Position numbers and translations under genes: made by a program
Notes under the pieces: model-generated
What the model was told of the DNA's origin: nothing
The model's input: only the letters and a program-made list of their open reading frames with translations
Databases searched by the model: none
Source: Tritrichomonas musculus
Lineage: Eukaryota; Parabasalia; Tritrichomonadida; Tritrichomonadidae
DNA length: 64,000 nt
Direction of reading: 5' to 3'
Assembly: GCA_039105265.1 (NCBI GenBank)
Contig: JAPFFF010000002.1
Location: forward strand, 1,116,001-1,180,000
Shown: positions 48,601-58,761 of the stretch, in pieces
Position numbering within the stretch: position 1 is the stretch's first letter
Layout: each line of letters opens with the position of its first letter

Positions 48601-51080
48601 ATACATGGAACCTACAATGGAATACTGATAAAAGTCGTGAGAATAAGGGGTATTGGTCAGGAGATAATGCGAAAGGTCATCTTAATGGGAAAGTCATTAA
48701 TAAATGGAATATTCGACCTACTAAGAAAGCCAATAGTTGTTATGGTTGTTGGATAACAGTCAAACAAACAGACATGCATGAAGCAATAATTACTAATGAA
48801 GGAAACGGCTTAATGCATTCACTATTAAAGAACTACAAAAATGAATTTAAACTGGAAATGAAAGATGGAACTATTAAAGATGGTAGTGAATGGAATATGA
48901 CATGTGCATATGAGAACCACCTAACTGATGGCTTATCAAACTCATTACATCCTGGTTATTATGGCACTGTTCTTCTATACATATCGATGGATAGTACTGA
49001 AGGAATTAGAACTGATTTGGTTGAAAAGATATATTTAGATATATATGTAGGTGAGTCTTCTACAGCAACAAGGTTATCATTCAAACCTGATGGGTTCCAT
49101 GCACAAAAGAATGGAGAGGTATTTGTTGATGTTATACCTGTTCTTGATACTATTGAGACAATTAGCTATGATTAGGGCTTTTGCTTAGATGTTGGTGAAA
49201 CCAGAGACATAAAATTATATTTGAGGAAGGATTATACAGACCCGATTGATGAGATTAATTGGGATTCATCAACTAATGCATTTAAGTACATAATAGACCA
49301 ACAGTTTTATGAAATAACACCAAATCCTAATGCAGCTACTACCTTATACACAGACTACAATATTACTAGTTCAAAGATTATAACAGCTGATAATATTACT
49401 ACCATGAGGAGTGATTTAAATGTATTAACCAATAATTTTGATGTAGTTAGTTATGATATTAAGGACATAACCTCGAAAGTAAATGTGTTAAATGCAGAAA
49501 TGGGAGAGACTAAAAGGATTACTAAACATTTACAAGAAGACATAGACCAGGTTAGAATAGTATCAAATGTAGCACTAGCATTTGGAGTTATAGGAACTGC
49601 AGGTAGTATAGCTAATGTTGGTCTTACATTATTTCGAACAGGGTTCACATTTACAAAGGCTGGTGTGGATTCTGCTATTGAAGGTGTATCACAAGGTGAA
49701 CATGCTTTGTTTCATCTAGGTGATGGAAGCAACCTACCTCCATTAAAAATAGGAAGGTCAACTACAACTGATTTAACACCTATTATTGATTGGTGTGATG
49801 CAGAAAAGGTAGTTGTTGAATATACTGATGAAACTGAAGACATTTCAAAGACGATAACAACATATCGAGATGCTATTGATTTATGCAACCACTTCAGGGA
49901 ATCATTAAAACCTGCATTTAGGCTATTAGCTGATAAAATAAATGAGGTTAATGAGGAAGTAGAAAATAATAACTATGTTGATAAGAATGATTTAGTAAGA
50001 GATGATACTATTGATATAGTAGGTAGTATTGTTAATAAGGAAGTACACCTTGAAGCTGAAGATGTTATTACTGATGGTACTATTAAGGCAAGGCTAATGG
50101 TTATGAAGGTTAGTGAGTTTAATGACATCGACTATGAGGAGTGTATAATAACTATTACTATTGCAGGTGGTACTATAAGTCAATATGAGGGCAGTGATTA
50201 CTTCCCAACATGCACCTTAAATGGCAAGACAATAGTTATAGCCAACCCACAGCAAGTAAGAGTTACTGGTATAGCCATTAAAGAAAATAGTGCTGTTAGG
50301 AGAATGTCATTTGAGGTTAAGGATATAGCATATACATGTGATATAGATGCACTTAACAACAAGGTAGACTCACTTGAAAAGATATCCCACGACAATAATG
50401 AATCAATAGCTACTATTATGAATGAATACCCCACAGTTGATGAGGTTAATGATGTACCAAAGGAGTATGCATTAAAGAAAGATATCCCAGAACCAGTTGA
50501 TTTGTCAAATTATGCATTAAAAAGTGAGCTTGAGGAAGTAAAAACAAAAATAGATAATACATCTAAAGCTCATCAAGATTTAGCTATTCTAGTAGGTGAA
50601 CATGTTGCTAGTATCGTAACAATAAATAGCAAAATATCAAATTTAGAGAGAGAGAATGCAACATTAAAGGATACTATAGCAGCAATGGAAGCTAGGTTAG
50701 CTGCTCTTGAAAATCCGCCACTTGATTGGAAAACCTTTTATTCTTCTTTTACTGAGAACATTACTGACTCTCATTCGATATATTTTAGTTTTTATTATGG
50801 TGATAACTTGTTCCAAGTAGAAGCCACTACATCTGATGGTGCACCTGTAGAAGATGGTGAATATTTATTAATTTGGACAGATAGGAGTCAAAAACAACAT
50901 TATGTTAGATTAATAACTTATAACCATTGTGCTGGCGATAATGAATTGTATATGGATGAAATTTATGGCAAAGAAAATACAATTACCTATATCGGTTATG
51001 ACATGCTTGTTGAAGACATAACACTTGATTTAGATGATAGATATGAATCAACATTTGATGCAATATATAGAAAGAAATAA
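45642..51080 (+). pseudogene. Very large membrane/fibre-like protein gene of element B (broken)
   Basis: Counterpart of 2113-8709, starting MSIKLYSLQSNEAEKL (A: MSIGLYSIQSSEAETL). Parts seen in order: an N-terminal region shorter than in A; a membrane segment (YLLFSSVLGLGI); tryptophan-rich repeats (NYVWD-x3-EEW, NYMWD, NLIWD); a middle domain with ALKLHKSDVHYFYKPSI, nearly invariant between A and B; a coiled coil and Gly/Ala-rich hydrophobic stretch (ALAFGVIGTAGSIANVG); and fibre-like repeats (YALKKDIPEPVDLSNYALKS) at the C-terminus. It has about one break and looks inactive. Probable virion surface or membrane protein. Confidence 0.8.
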
Positions 51081-51117
51081 GTACGAGATTCTCGGGGCAG
51101 GTACCTGTGCCGTTTCA

Positions 51118-51370
51118 GTAGTAGTACTTCAAGAAACAACAAGTAGTGGGGACCCGAGGTAGTTGTTTAGGTCCCTAGTAGTAGTGGGGACCCGAGGTAG
51201 TTGTTTAGGTCCCTAGTAGTACTTCAAGAAAAAAACAAGTTGAAGAAAAATTTTTTTTATTTTTTTTTTTTTTTTTCATTTTTATTTTTTTATTTTTATC
51301 ACGAGTTCGTGTTGACGTGTGGGCTTAAGCGTAGCGTGGCCCCTGCGGAAACCGACTCGTATATACTACT
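51118..51370. repeat. Right terminal inverted repeat of element B
   Basis: Partner of 1415-1697. It contains the outer ~85-bp block, the homopolymer tract, and two tandem copies of the ~35-bp subrepeat (GGGGACCCGAGGTAGTTG). TSD TTTGT follows at 51371-51375. Confidence 0.93.
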
Positions 51371-51399
51371 TTTGTCCAAATTTAAAAAACAAGCAAATA

Positions 51400-51935
51400 A
51401 TGGAAAAACAACAAATTTTTCCACCAAAAAACAATTCTCAACATTTTTTTCGAAACAATTATGGTACATTTTTCGAAGAATTTTCATATTCAATTGACAT
51501 TAAAAGTCATTTTGCAAAATCTTATTTTTGCTTGACTTGTGGAAGACTATTTTTATCTAAAAATGGAGCAAGAAATCATATATGCTTTAGAGAGGTTCAA
51601 ATAAATAATTCAATACTTCTCAAAAACAAGCATTTAGCAGTGATGGAACACATACTAAGATATATAGCAACAAATAACACTCCATTCCATTGTTAGCACA
51701 AGAAATAATTCAGATTCCTAGTTCAGAGGCTCCTGTTGAGAGGGTCTTTTCTGCACTTTCAAATGTAACTAACACCGAAATGTGCCATGTTGGTCCTGAA
51801 ACTTTAAAAGCACGTTTAGTAGTCAAATTTGACTCAATTCTTGAATGTGCAGGATCAATACCATTTAATGATTTAATTGATGATCCAATTAAATCGCTAA
51901 AACTCAAAAAATTTCCTGAACTCGGATATAAATGA
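51400..51935 (+). pseudogene. hAT-type transposase remnant
   Basis: Two overlapping frames. The first (from MEKQQIFPPKNN, to 51696) has a C2-H-C zinc-finger-like segment (YFCLTCGRLFLSKNGARNHI plus C) of the kind found at hAT transposase N-termini. The second (51690-51935) has the hAT C-terminal dimerisation signature: IQIPSSEAPVERVFSALSNV, then ETLKARLVVKFDS. The catalytic middle, normally several hundred residues, is missing and the two parts are in different frames, so this is an internally deleted, frameshifted copy. Element B inserted about 30 bp upstream of its ATG. Confidence 0.72.
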
Positions 51936-52370
51936 TATCCATAATTACATTAACTCATTTTAATTTTAATAAATATACGCTAAAAATATTTATTTATTTA
52001 TTTTTAATTGATATAAAAATTAAATAATTAGACATACTATTTTTAATAGTTTTTTTAAAAAATATAATTTATTAAAATTTGAATGAATTCAGAGCCGATC
52101 ATTCAATTTTTATTGAATTTTGATAATGGCTCTGAAATTTCATCGTCAGCCTATTCTTATATAAAATATTTTAAAAAGAAGTGCGAGAACTAAAATAACG
52201 TATTTTTTGTTTTAAAAAAAGATTGATTTTTCAAAAAATAATTCGTTAGCCTTATGATTTTTTTAATAAAATAAAGTATATAATTGATTATGTATATTAT
52301 ATATCAGTATCAAACTATTTGAAAGTTCATACGTCGAAATTCATATTTTACATATATATGAGGTACCTAC
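51936..52370. other. AT-rich spacer with one strong hairpin
   Basis: No gene is visible. At 52088-52136 there is an inverted repeat with 9-bp perfect outer arms (TTCAGAGCC / GGCTCTGAA) and inner 7-bp arms (ATTCAAT / ATTGAAT). It could be the palindromic end of the adjacent hAT remnant or a terminator-like structure. The rest is A/T-rich without pattern. Confidence 0.5.
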
Positions 52371-52374
52371 AGAT

Positions 52375-54736
52375 TTGGTTAATGAATCTGCTTTGGCAAC
52401 TACTTTGGAACCATACGCAAAGCTTACGAATCTTGATGAGTATGCGAAGCTTACGAACTTAAGTGAGTATGTGAAAACCCAGGACTTACAGTCTTATGTA
52501 AAAAAAGAAGACATATTAACAACCGAAAATACGATAACTCAAGAATTGTCAATAGCTACAAAATTCATAAACGGAACAACAAATGATGAAGATAAAAGAA
52601 CTTATATCACAAATTTGGATAGAGATTTATGCAACATATTAAAGAAATCATCACTTTTTGTGAAAGGCTCTTGTAATAATGAAGATATTTCAGGAGAATA
52701 TTTGTATGATAGTGAAGACGCGGAATATTATCATTACAAGAAAGGTGAAAATATTTTTTCTATATACTTTTTCTATTACGAAGGAACATTCAGATATAAT
52801 GATAACTATGTTGTGGATTTAGAATCAGTAAGTTATTCATACAAGCTAGAAGTATATGATGAATATTGTATTCCAAATATGAATTTTGTAAAAACTAATT
52901 ATGCATTGAAGAGTGATATTAAAGATGTTGATTTGACACCGTATTATACTAGCGCACAAACAGATGAGAAATTTGTTGATGAAGATGAATTGGCTTATGA
53001 ATTGGATAAGTATGAAACGAAAACAGTTGCAGAAGGTAAGTATGCATTAAAATCTGATATTCCAGAAATAATTGATAAAAAAATTACTTTCAATCAAGAA
53101 TTAGAATTATATTATGATGAAGCTAATAGTATTAATACTCTTTCGGTTCTTTATACTAATGCAAGTCAATATTTTGAAAACTGGAAACAATATGGAATGT
53201 TATTTGATGGATATGATAAAACTGATGAAAATATTAAATATCAAGGAATATTCACTATATCAAGTATTAATAATAATGATTATGTTTTAAATAATGGTGT
53301 TCAAAATATAACATTAACATTAGAAATGATTACAAGTTGTGGAGTTGTTTATGATTTTGATAACCAACATAAAATCAATGTAATAAGTTGTGATATTGCA
53401 AATGAAGATTTTGATGAAACAAACTTAAACAGTGTTGTTAATCTTGCATTTCTCCAAGATAAATATGCTTTGACAACAGAGTTGGCCCTTGCTATTGAGC
53501 AAGTAAAAACAGAAATTCCTGAACCTGTTGATTTGACTAAATATGTAGAGAAAAATGATGATGGTTCATTAACAATTAATACAAATAATAATAGTGTTTC
53601 TACGCTTAATTTACAAAATAAAACTGATATTGATATTATGTTAGGGGATGAGACAGAAAATTATATGAAGATTAGATATAGAAAAATATTAAAAATGTTA
53701 TTCTTGTATTACAAAAATATTGAACTTTTTAAAATATCTGCTAATGATGATGTTAGCCAAAGCTATATTCTTATAAATAGTTTATTGGAATTAAATAATG
53801 AACTATACATTAATAGAAATAATAATGCTACTTTAGCTGAAATGTTTTCAAATGCTAATATTGCATCAATAAAATTTGGCACAAGTTTATCTAATTTATG
53901 TGAAGTAATTCAAGAATTAACTAACGATAAACCAACAACAAGTATAAGAATAAATGATAGCAATATATTATCATTAATTAAAGATTCAACAAATAAAATA
54001 AAAGTTAATGCTGATTTATATAAAAATGATGATAAATATTTAACGGAATCAGAATGTGATACTAAATATGCATTGACAACAGAGTTGGCCCTTGCTATTG
54101 AGCAAGTGAAGAGTTCATTAAATGATTATATCGATAAAAATGACTTAATTGAAAGTGTTTTATTTGACAACGATGGAAATATAGATAATATGGATGTATT
54201 ATTAATGAAGACATCTAATAATTGTACATCAACAAATCTATCATTACAATTATACCAAACCTTACATACAAAAATAACAAATTTACACAAATCCAGTACA
54301 ACGATTACTCATTATGCTCCAATCGAGTCATCAATGAACTCAATAAATGATTTCGTTATTGGAGCTCCAGTATATATGACTGGTAAGGTTTATAAACATG
54401 ATGGTGATACGTGGATGCCTTCAACTGTGAATGATACTACAGATTGTATTTGCAGTGTCAAAACTACTGGTTCATGGAAAGAATATGTTGGTATTTGTGT
54501 TATAATTGACCAAAAAAATAATTGTATTATTTTTCACTTCCCATGGTGATTATCTTGTAAAAGTTGATGATTCATCTTGTTATGGTATTGGAGATGAAGT
54601 ATTTATTGATAATGAAGACAATAAATTGAAGATTCTCAGTGGTGAAACTGCGATAACATCAAAGATTAAACGTATGACTGTGGGAATTATAACTGCAATA
54701 ATAGATGATAAAACACTTGCTGTATTCAAAAACTGA
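52375..54736 (+). pseudogene. Fibre-like gene related to the large Polinton protein (broken)
   Basis: A fossil gene of ~780 codons. It consists of short repeats typical of trimeric tail-fibre proteins: YAKLTNLDEYAKLTNLSEYV at the start, YALKSDI, and two copies of KYALTTELALAIEQVK separated by strand-rich domains. The C-terminal end (HGDYLVKVDDSSCYGIGDEV) resembles a fibre tip domain. The YALKSDIP-E---L units match those near the C-terminus of element B's large protein, so it probably derives from another Polinton-like element whose other genes are gone. No clear start codon; about one break. Confidence 0.6.
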
Positions 54737-55163
54737 GCATAGTAATTATCTTACAAGACATGTATGCAGAAAGATTAATATTTAATTTATCGTGAACAAG
54801 CTTTTGAAGGAATTCATTTTTTGTAGCAGATGGTTGATCCAAGATAAGTTGCTTATTTTCATTTGCAAATGCTAATACTTTATTACGTTGTTCATCATTG
54901 AGATTCTTTGATTTATTTAATGGGAATGAACGGTTTGTACGTCTATGGATAACTTTTCTAGGCTCTGCTACACAATCACAAGCTTTAGCTTGGGTATTGC
55001 TTTGCAATTCACTTGTATGTTCTTCTAACGAATTCTCTTCACCACTTTGTGGTTCACTATTAGACGAACTGTCTTTTTTTTGCAATTCAGTATGTACCCA
55101 TAATTTTAATGTATACAAATCAGCTATTATATTATCGATTTTTCTTATTATTTCGTTTGTCAT
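54726..55163 (-). CDS. Unrecognised 145-aa protein
   Basis: An N-terminal helix (MTNEIIRKIDNIIADLYTLK), a Ser/Glu/Gln-rich linker, a Cys pair (ACDCVAEP), a basic stretch (RKVIHRRTNRSFPLNKSK) and a helical C-terminal part (LNDEQRNKVLAFANENKQLI). Its 3' end overlaps the fibre-like gene by 11 bp in convergent orientation. The basic block followed by a helical domain could bind nucleic acid, but no family is recognised. Confidence 0.5.
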   Translation of the reverse strand: MTNEIIRKIDNIIADLYTLKLWVHTELQKKDSSSNSEPQSGEENSLEEHTSELQSNTQAKACDCVAEPRKVIHRRTNRSFPLNKSKNLNDEQRNKVLAFANENKQLILDQPSATKNEFLQKLVHDKLNINLSAYMSCKIITMLSF

Positions 55164-55817
55164 TTGTTAAGAATAAAAAAATAATTATTTAGTTATAATT
55201 AATAAAATAATTATTCGCTGTTAAGCCACTAACAAAAGGTGCGCATGATTGATTTGGTAAAACAATCATCTTTGTATGACATCCTGAGTAGAAATGTTAA
55301 GGATGGCTCCGAGCTAAAGCTCTCCGCACATCCTTAACTATGTCCCAACATGCTCTCAACAGCCACCGACATGTCTCAGCTAGCTCCCAGAGCCCACTAC
55401 TTGGGAACAAAGTCGCTAACTAGCTGTTAACACCCATTTATCCTATGTTCAGGACCACCTCAGAGGTTTCCTCATTTTTGGGTCCTAAAATATTTAAAGT
55501 TAACTTAATGTCTAAAACAATGTTGACTATTTTTATAGTGTTGGGACATATAATTAAGGGGACACAGTCTCGCTATCTGTTAATAGTGGTCAAAGTAGAC
55601 TATATTAATAGTTTATTTTAGGTCTAATTGTGTCCAGAACCTATTGTTATATGGAAATCAATAACGAGAACATATAATAATGCAAAAATGATCTATTATT
55701 ATAGATAACATTAGCTAAACTGTTTCCAAGTAAATCCTTAGGCATTACATCATATTAATGTATAAACAACATAACTTGTATGTTAATTAAATGAAAATTT
55801 TACGTAAATGAAACTAA
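55164..55817. other. Hairpin-rich, higher-GC intergenic region
   Basis: No gene is visible. Between 55230 and 55500 the G+C is clearly above its surroundings, and several hairpins occur in a row: ATGATTG/CAATCAT (55245-55269), GTTAAGGATG/CATCCTTAAC with an inner GAGCT/AGCTC stem (55296-55338), TCCCA/TGGGA (55385-55406), and AGGACC/GGTCCT enclosing ACCTC/GAGGT (55451-55486). This density suggests a structured RNA or a complex leader of the downstream helicase gene. No known RNA family is recognised. Confidence 0.5.
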
Positions 55818-57761
55818 ATGACATTGAACACGATGTTATACAGACATCTTAATGAAGTTAATGATGAACATGTATGCGAGCCGTTAGACTATTTTAGGAG
55901 TGCTCCATATGAAATACGTGATATAGATGATCCATGTAGTGAACTTGATGGAGACAATGATCCACAAAGCGAACTTGACAGAGCCAATGATCCACAAAGC
56001 GAACTTAGCAGAGACAACAATCCAACTATAACATCTAATGTAAACAATCCAACTATAACATCTGAACCACTAAATCCTAATTACATACAATGGCAGATGT
56101 TTGATGATGTTCCTGAGCGAGTTTACACCATAGAGTGTGAGGGATATATTGATAAGAATGGTAGATATATAGATGATGAATCCTCACTTAAGCATTTAAC
56201 TAATGGCGAACCAAGTAAAGTTTACAGCGAGGATGGTTATTTAATCGGTCACGATGATGATGCTTATTATTGCGTGAGTTATAGCGAGTATGATTTGCGT
56301 AAGATGACTAAGCAGATTCGAACTAAGAAATTTATCTGTGAAGCTCCAATTGGTTCTGGCAAATCGACTGCGATAAGGAGATGGATTGCAGCTCACAACG
56401 ACAATAAGTTTATGTTAATAGTTCCAACTGTTAAAATCGCTGAGGAATTCTATACTAAGTTGACTCCATTAATTGACAACAATTCCATAAGGCTATGTGT
56501 TAAGGATGATGCATTTAAAGAATTCCGTAAGGCAGTTAATGATGAAGTTAATATAGTTATTACAACATACAGTACTGCATCCAAGTGCTTAGGTGATTTG
56601 GTCGAAGAATATTATGACAGAGAGCAACGACTTGATTATTTCCTCGTAATAGATGAAGCTCACTTATTATTAAACCACATTAGTTTGATTGAGATAACTA
56701 AGGAGTTCGATAAGGTTGCATTAATAAGTGCAACTGTTGATGATATTAAGCATTTCACTTGCTTTAAGGATTACATAATTATTAATCCTCATATTGATGA
56801 CAAATATAATCGAAATATCTATATTAATAAGTTGATACCAAATATTAATGAACAGCACACAGAGATAATTAATTTAATAGACAGTAATAGAATGAATTAT
56901 GATAAGGTCTTAGTTAAGATAGAGGATAAGAAACAGTGTAAGCTATTAAGGGATTGTCTTAAAGATAGATATAAGGTTGCTTTATATACAGATGATGATA
57001 AGGAGATTAAGTTAACTGAAGATGGATTGTTTGATACGAATGTTGATGTTGTTATATCTACATCATCCATCCAAAATGGCCAGTCCATTAATGAGAACAT
57101 CTTATCTATATTTGTGCAGACATATATCGATACCTTATCCAGTATTAAACAATTCCTTGGTCGAAATCGAAATATTAACTCTGATATACACATATATGTT
57201 CGATATGGTAATGGTCTCAATAAGCGAACTTATTCGATACCTAACAATAGATATGAGAGATATTTGAACAAATTGCGCGGCATTGCATGGAATGAGATGA
57301 CTAAGACATGTTGGAATGAACTATTAAGCAATTTCGGCAATGTTATATTCGGCAAGATAGATAAAGATAATCCGAATAGCGAACTTGATGGATACAATGA
57401 AATGAATACAGATGACGATTCACAAAGTGAACTTGGTGGAGGCAATAATCTACATAGCCGAGTTTGCGAAACAAATGATTCGAACAATGACCCCGTAAAT
57501 ATTAAGATTGATATAAATATGAATGTTAACATTGATATAAACATGAATGAGACCAACACAGATAAGGTAGATAAGGCATCTGAGACATCCAAGGCATCTG
57601 AGACTAAACTTAATACGAATAAGGAATTCTCTACTAAGAGAGAGCTATATGATTATTATGGAATAGATATGAAATCGATTCCAGATGGATATGAAATTAA
57701 GATGAGATATGTTAAGACCAATGGTAAGATGGGTAGAGTGTATAAATTGGTGAAGAAATGA
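55818..57761 (+). CDS. SF2 DEAH-box helicase, origin-binding-protein-like
   Basis: A 647-residue protein. The N-terminal part has three to four repeats of (D/N)DPQSEL(D/S)R-N; similar NSELDGYN/QSELGGGN units recur near residue 520-550. The helicase core has motif I EAPIGSGKSTAIR (~177), motif Ia MLIVPTVK, motif II LVIDEAHLLL (~278), motif III LISATVDD, a motif V-like VVISTSSIQNGQS and motif VI-like SSIKQFLGRNRN. The weak C-terminal lobe and SIKQFLGRNRN pattern resemble herpesvirus-type origin-binding helicases (OBP/UL9) and related eukaryotic-virus proteins. A basic C-terminal domain (DYYGIDMKSIPDGYEIKMRY) may bind DNA. Codons use more G/C at third positions than the Polinton genes. Confidence 0.78.
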   Translation: MTLNTMLYRHLNEVNDEHVCEPLDYFRSAPYEIRDIDDPCSELDGDNDPQSELDRANDPQSELSRDNNPTITSNVNNPTITSEPLNPNYIQWQMFDDVPERVYTIECEGYIDKNGRYIDDESSLKHLTNGEPSKVYSEDGYLIGHDDDAYYCVSYSEYDLRKMTKQIRTKKFICEAPIGSGKSTAIRRWIAAHNDNKFMLIVPTVKIAEEFYTKLTPLIDNNSIRLCVKDDAFKEFRKAVNDEVNIVITTYSTASKCLGDLVEEYYDREQRLDYFLVIDEAHLLLNHISLIEITKEFDKVALISATVDDIKHFTCFKDYIIINPHIDDKYNRNIYINKLIPNINEQHTEIINLIDSNRMNYDKVLVKIEDKKQCKLLRDCLKDRYKVALYTDDDKEIKLTEDGLFDTNVDVVISTSSIQNGQSINENILSIFVQTYIDTLSSIKQFLGRNRNINSDIHIYVRYGNGLNKRTYSIPNNRYERYLNKLRGIAWNEMTKTCWNELLSNFGNVIFGKIDKDNPNSELDGYNEMNTDDDSQSELGGGNNLHSRVCETNDSNNDPVNIKIDINMNVNIDINMNETNTDKVDKASETSKASETKLNTNKEFSTKRELYDYYGIDMKSIPDGYEIKMRYVKTNGKMGRVYKLVKK

Positions 57762-57800
57762 AATAATTATGTGTTTTAGATGTATTTTAGTTTACATTAA

Positions 57801-58037
57801 ATGACTGAATTGACTGAGCTCTTTGAGATGAATGATATGAATAAGCTGAAATATGAGATATCTCGACTAGTTAAGGCCAAGGACTATAAAACAGTTAACA
57901 CACTATTGCGCCGTAATCCAAATACATGGTTGTTTGACACCAGAGCACTTAATGAAGAGATACCATGTGATGATAAACACTTTACCAAGCGCAAGGGTGT
58001 AATGAAATTCGAGACCAGACCTCGCCGCAGGGTCTAA
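57801..58037 (+). CDS. Small basic-tailed protein with RRNP module
   Basis: A 78-residue protein 39 bp downstream of the helicase gene, in the same direction. Helical start (MTELTELFEMNDMNKLKYEI), then a module (KDYKTVNTLLRRNPNTWLFD, TRALNEE) and a basic end (RPRRRV). A second copy of the module lies at 58597-58743. Function unknown. The pairing with the helicase and similar base composition suggest that they form one unit. Confidence 0.55.
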   Translation: MTELTELFEMNDMNKLKYEISRLVKAKDYKTVNTLLRRNPNTWLFDTRALNEEIPCDDKHFTKRKGVMKFETRPRRRV

Positions 58038-58596
58038 GACCTCGATGTAAAGACTAAGACATGATGAGACCAAAAATAATATCCGCGGAGCAAAAACCAA
58101 CTGTCTTGGTGGATGCGTCATGCATTCGATATAAGAGATAAACATACTAACCCGGGATCGTACATCCAATCCCTTATAAAGAGAAACAATTGCATCCACT
58201 AGGCTGGGGAAATGACTCGAAGCCATTTCATTACGAGGATTGCATCTGCCGGCAAATGCATCTGTGTAATCTATACCACAAGCAATAGCTTACCACATAG
58301 GTGTTAATTCGCTATGGGCTCTATCACAAATATAATACAAATTTACACAGAAAATAGGTATGGCAGCGAATCGAACTCATGCCTGCAGCCGAAGCCCGGA
58401 GACATGCTTCATGATCCAACAACTATACCAGTTAGCGCTAACACTTATTAGGTTCGGATTACATATTTAATACATGCATTGTGAATATAGTATTGTTTTT
58501 GTGCGAGAAATGTGTAAGTTTAATTTCATCGAAATGAGTAAGAACAAGAACACAGCATTTGCATAGCAAACTCCATACAATGGACAAATTGGCTTA
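58038..58596. other. Structured intergenic region between two copies of the small module
   Basis: No gene is visible. It has higher G+C than the surroundings up to ~58460. It contains a nested long hairpin (GGATGC 58111-58116 with GCATCC 58192-58197; TATAAG/CTTATA; GGGAT/ATCCC) and a palindrome GTTAGCGCTAAC near 58431. On the minus strand at ~58350-58440, boxes resembling tRNA box A and box B occur, but no proper cloverleaf forms. Confidence 0.45.
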
Positions 58597-58761
58597 GATG
58601 AATTGTACACTACAGCCGACTTAGCAGTACTTAAGAGAGCTATCACCGAGTTAACCAACAAACAAGACTATAAGACATTTAACACTCTGTTCCGCCGCAA
58701 TCCGAATGCTAGCAAGTTCGACACCAGAACACTTAATGAAGATATGAGCTTCATATTGTGA
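58597..58761 (+). pseudogene. Second, degraded copy of the RRNP module
   Basis: An open stretch reading DELYTTADLAVLKRAITELT, then NKQDYKTFNTLFRRNPNASK and FDTRTLNED, clearly related to 57801-58037 (KDYKTVNTLLRRNPN, FDTRALNEE). It has no in-frame ATG nearby and its similarity ends at ~58743, where the HNH-type polymerase remnant begins on the other strand. The two copies bracket the 58038-58596 region, so they may be direct repeats made by duplication or element ends. Confidence 0.6.

Larger units (their letters stand above)
1415..51370 (+). mobile_element. Polinton/Maverick element B (outer, older, broken)
   Basis: Long inverted repeats at 1415-1697 and 51118-51370 begin AGTAGTATATACGAG, and a 5-bp direct repeat TTTGT flanks them (1410-1414 and 51371-51375). 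Interior genes include DNA polymerase B, integrase, A32-like packaging ATPase, Ulp1-like protease and major capsid protein, the defining Polinton set. The element's own length, without insertions, is roughly 23 kb. It is interrupted by a second Polinton (2011-27993) near its left end and by a 900-bp mariner-like element in its polymerase gene. Apart from these insertions it has about two breaks, in the polymerase and large-protein genes. Most genes read rightward. It looks moderately old: older than element A, but with most frames still open. Confidence 0.93.

Noticed and set aside
1415-51370. A single large composite element, or two Polintons lying side by side rather than nested
   Set aside because: Each TIR pair finds its partner only in the nested arrangement, each pair has its own exact target duplication, and element B's sequence is present on both sides of element A.
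1347-52134. hAT ends formed by a CAGAACC word at 1347 and the GGCTCTG arm at 52134
   Set aside because: Similarity between the two ends is weak and the adjacent 8-bp sequences do not match as a target duplication, so element borders for the hAT remnant cannot be set.
58350-58440. tRNA gene on the minus strand
   Set aside because: Box A- and box B-like words and a plausible acceptor pairing (GTTAGCG with CGCTGCC) are present, but the T-stem does not pair and no normal 7-base anticodon loop can be drawn. At best a tRNA-derived remnant.
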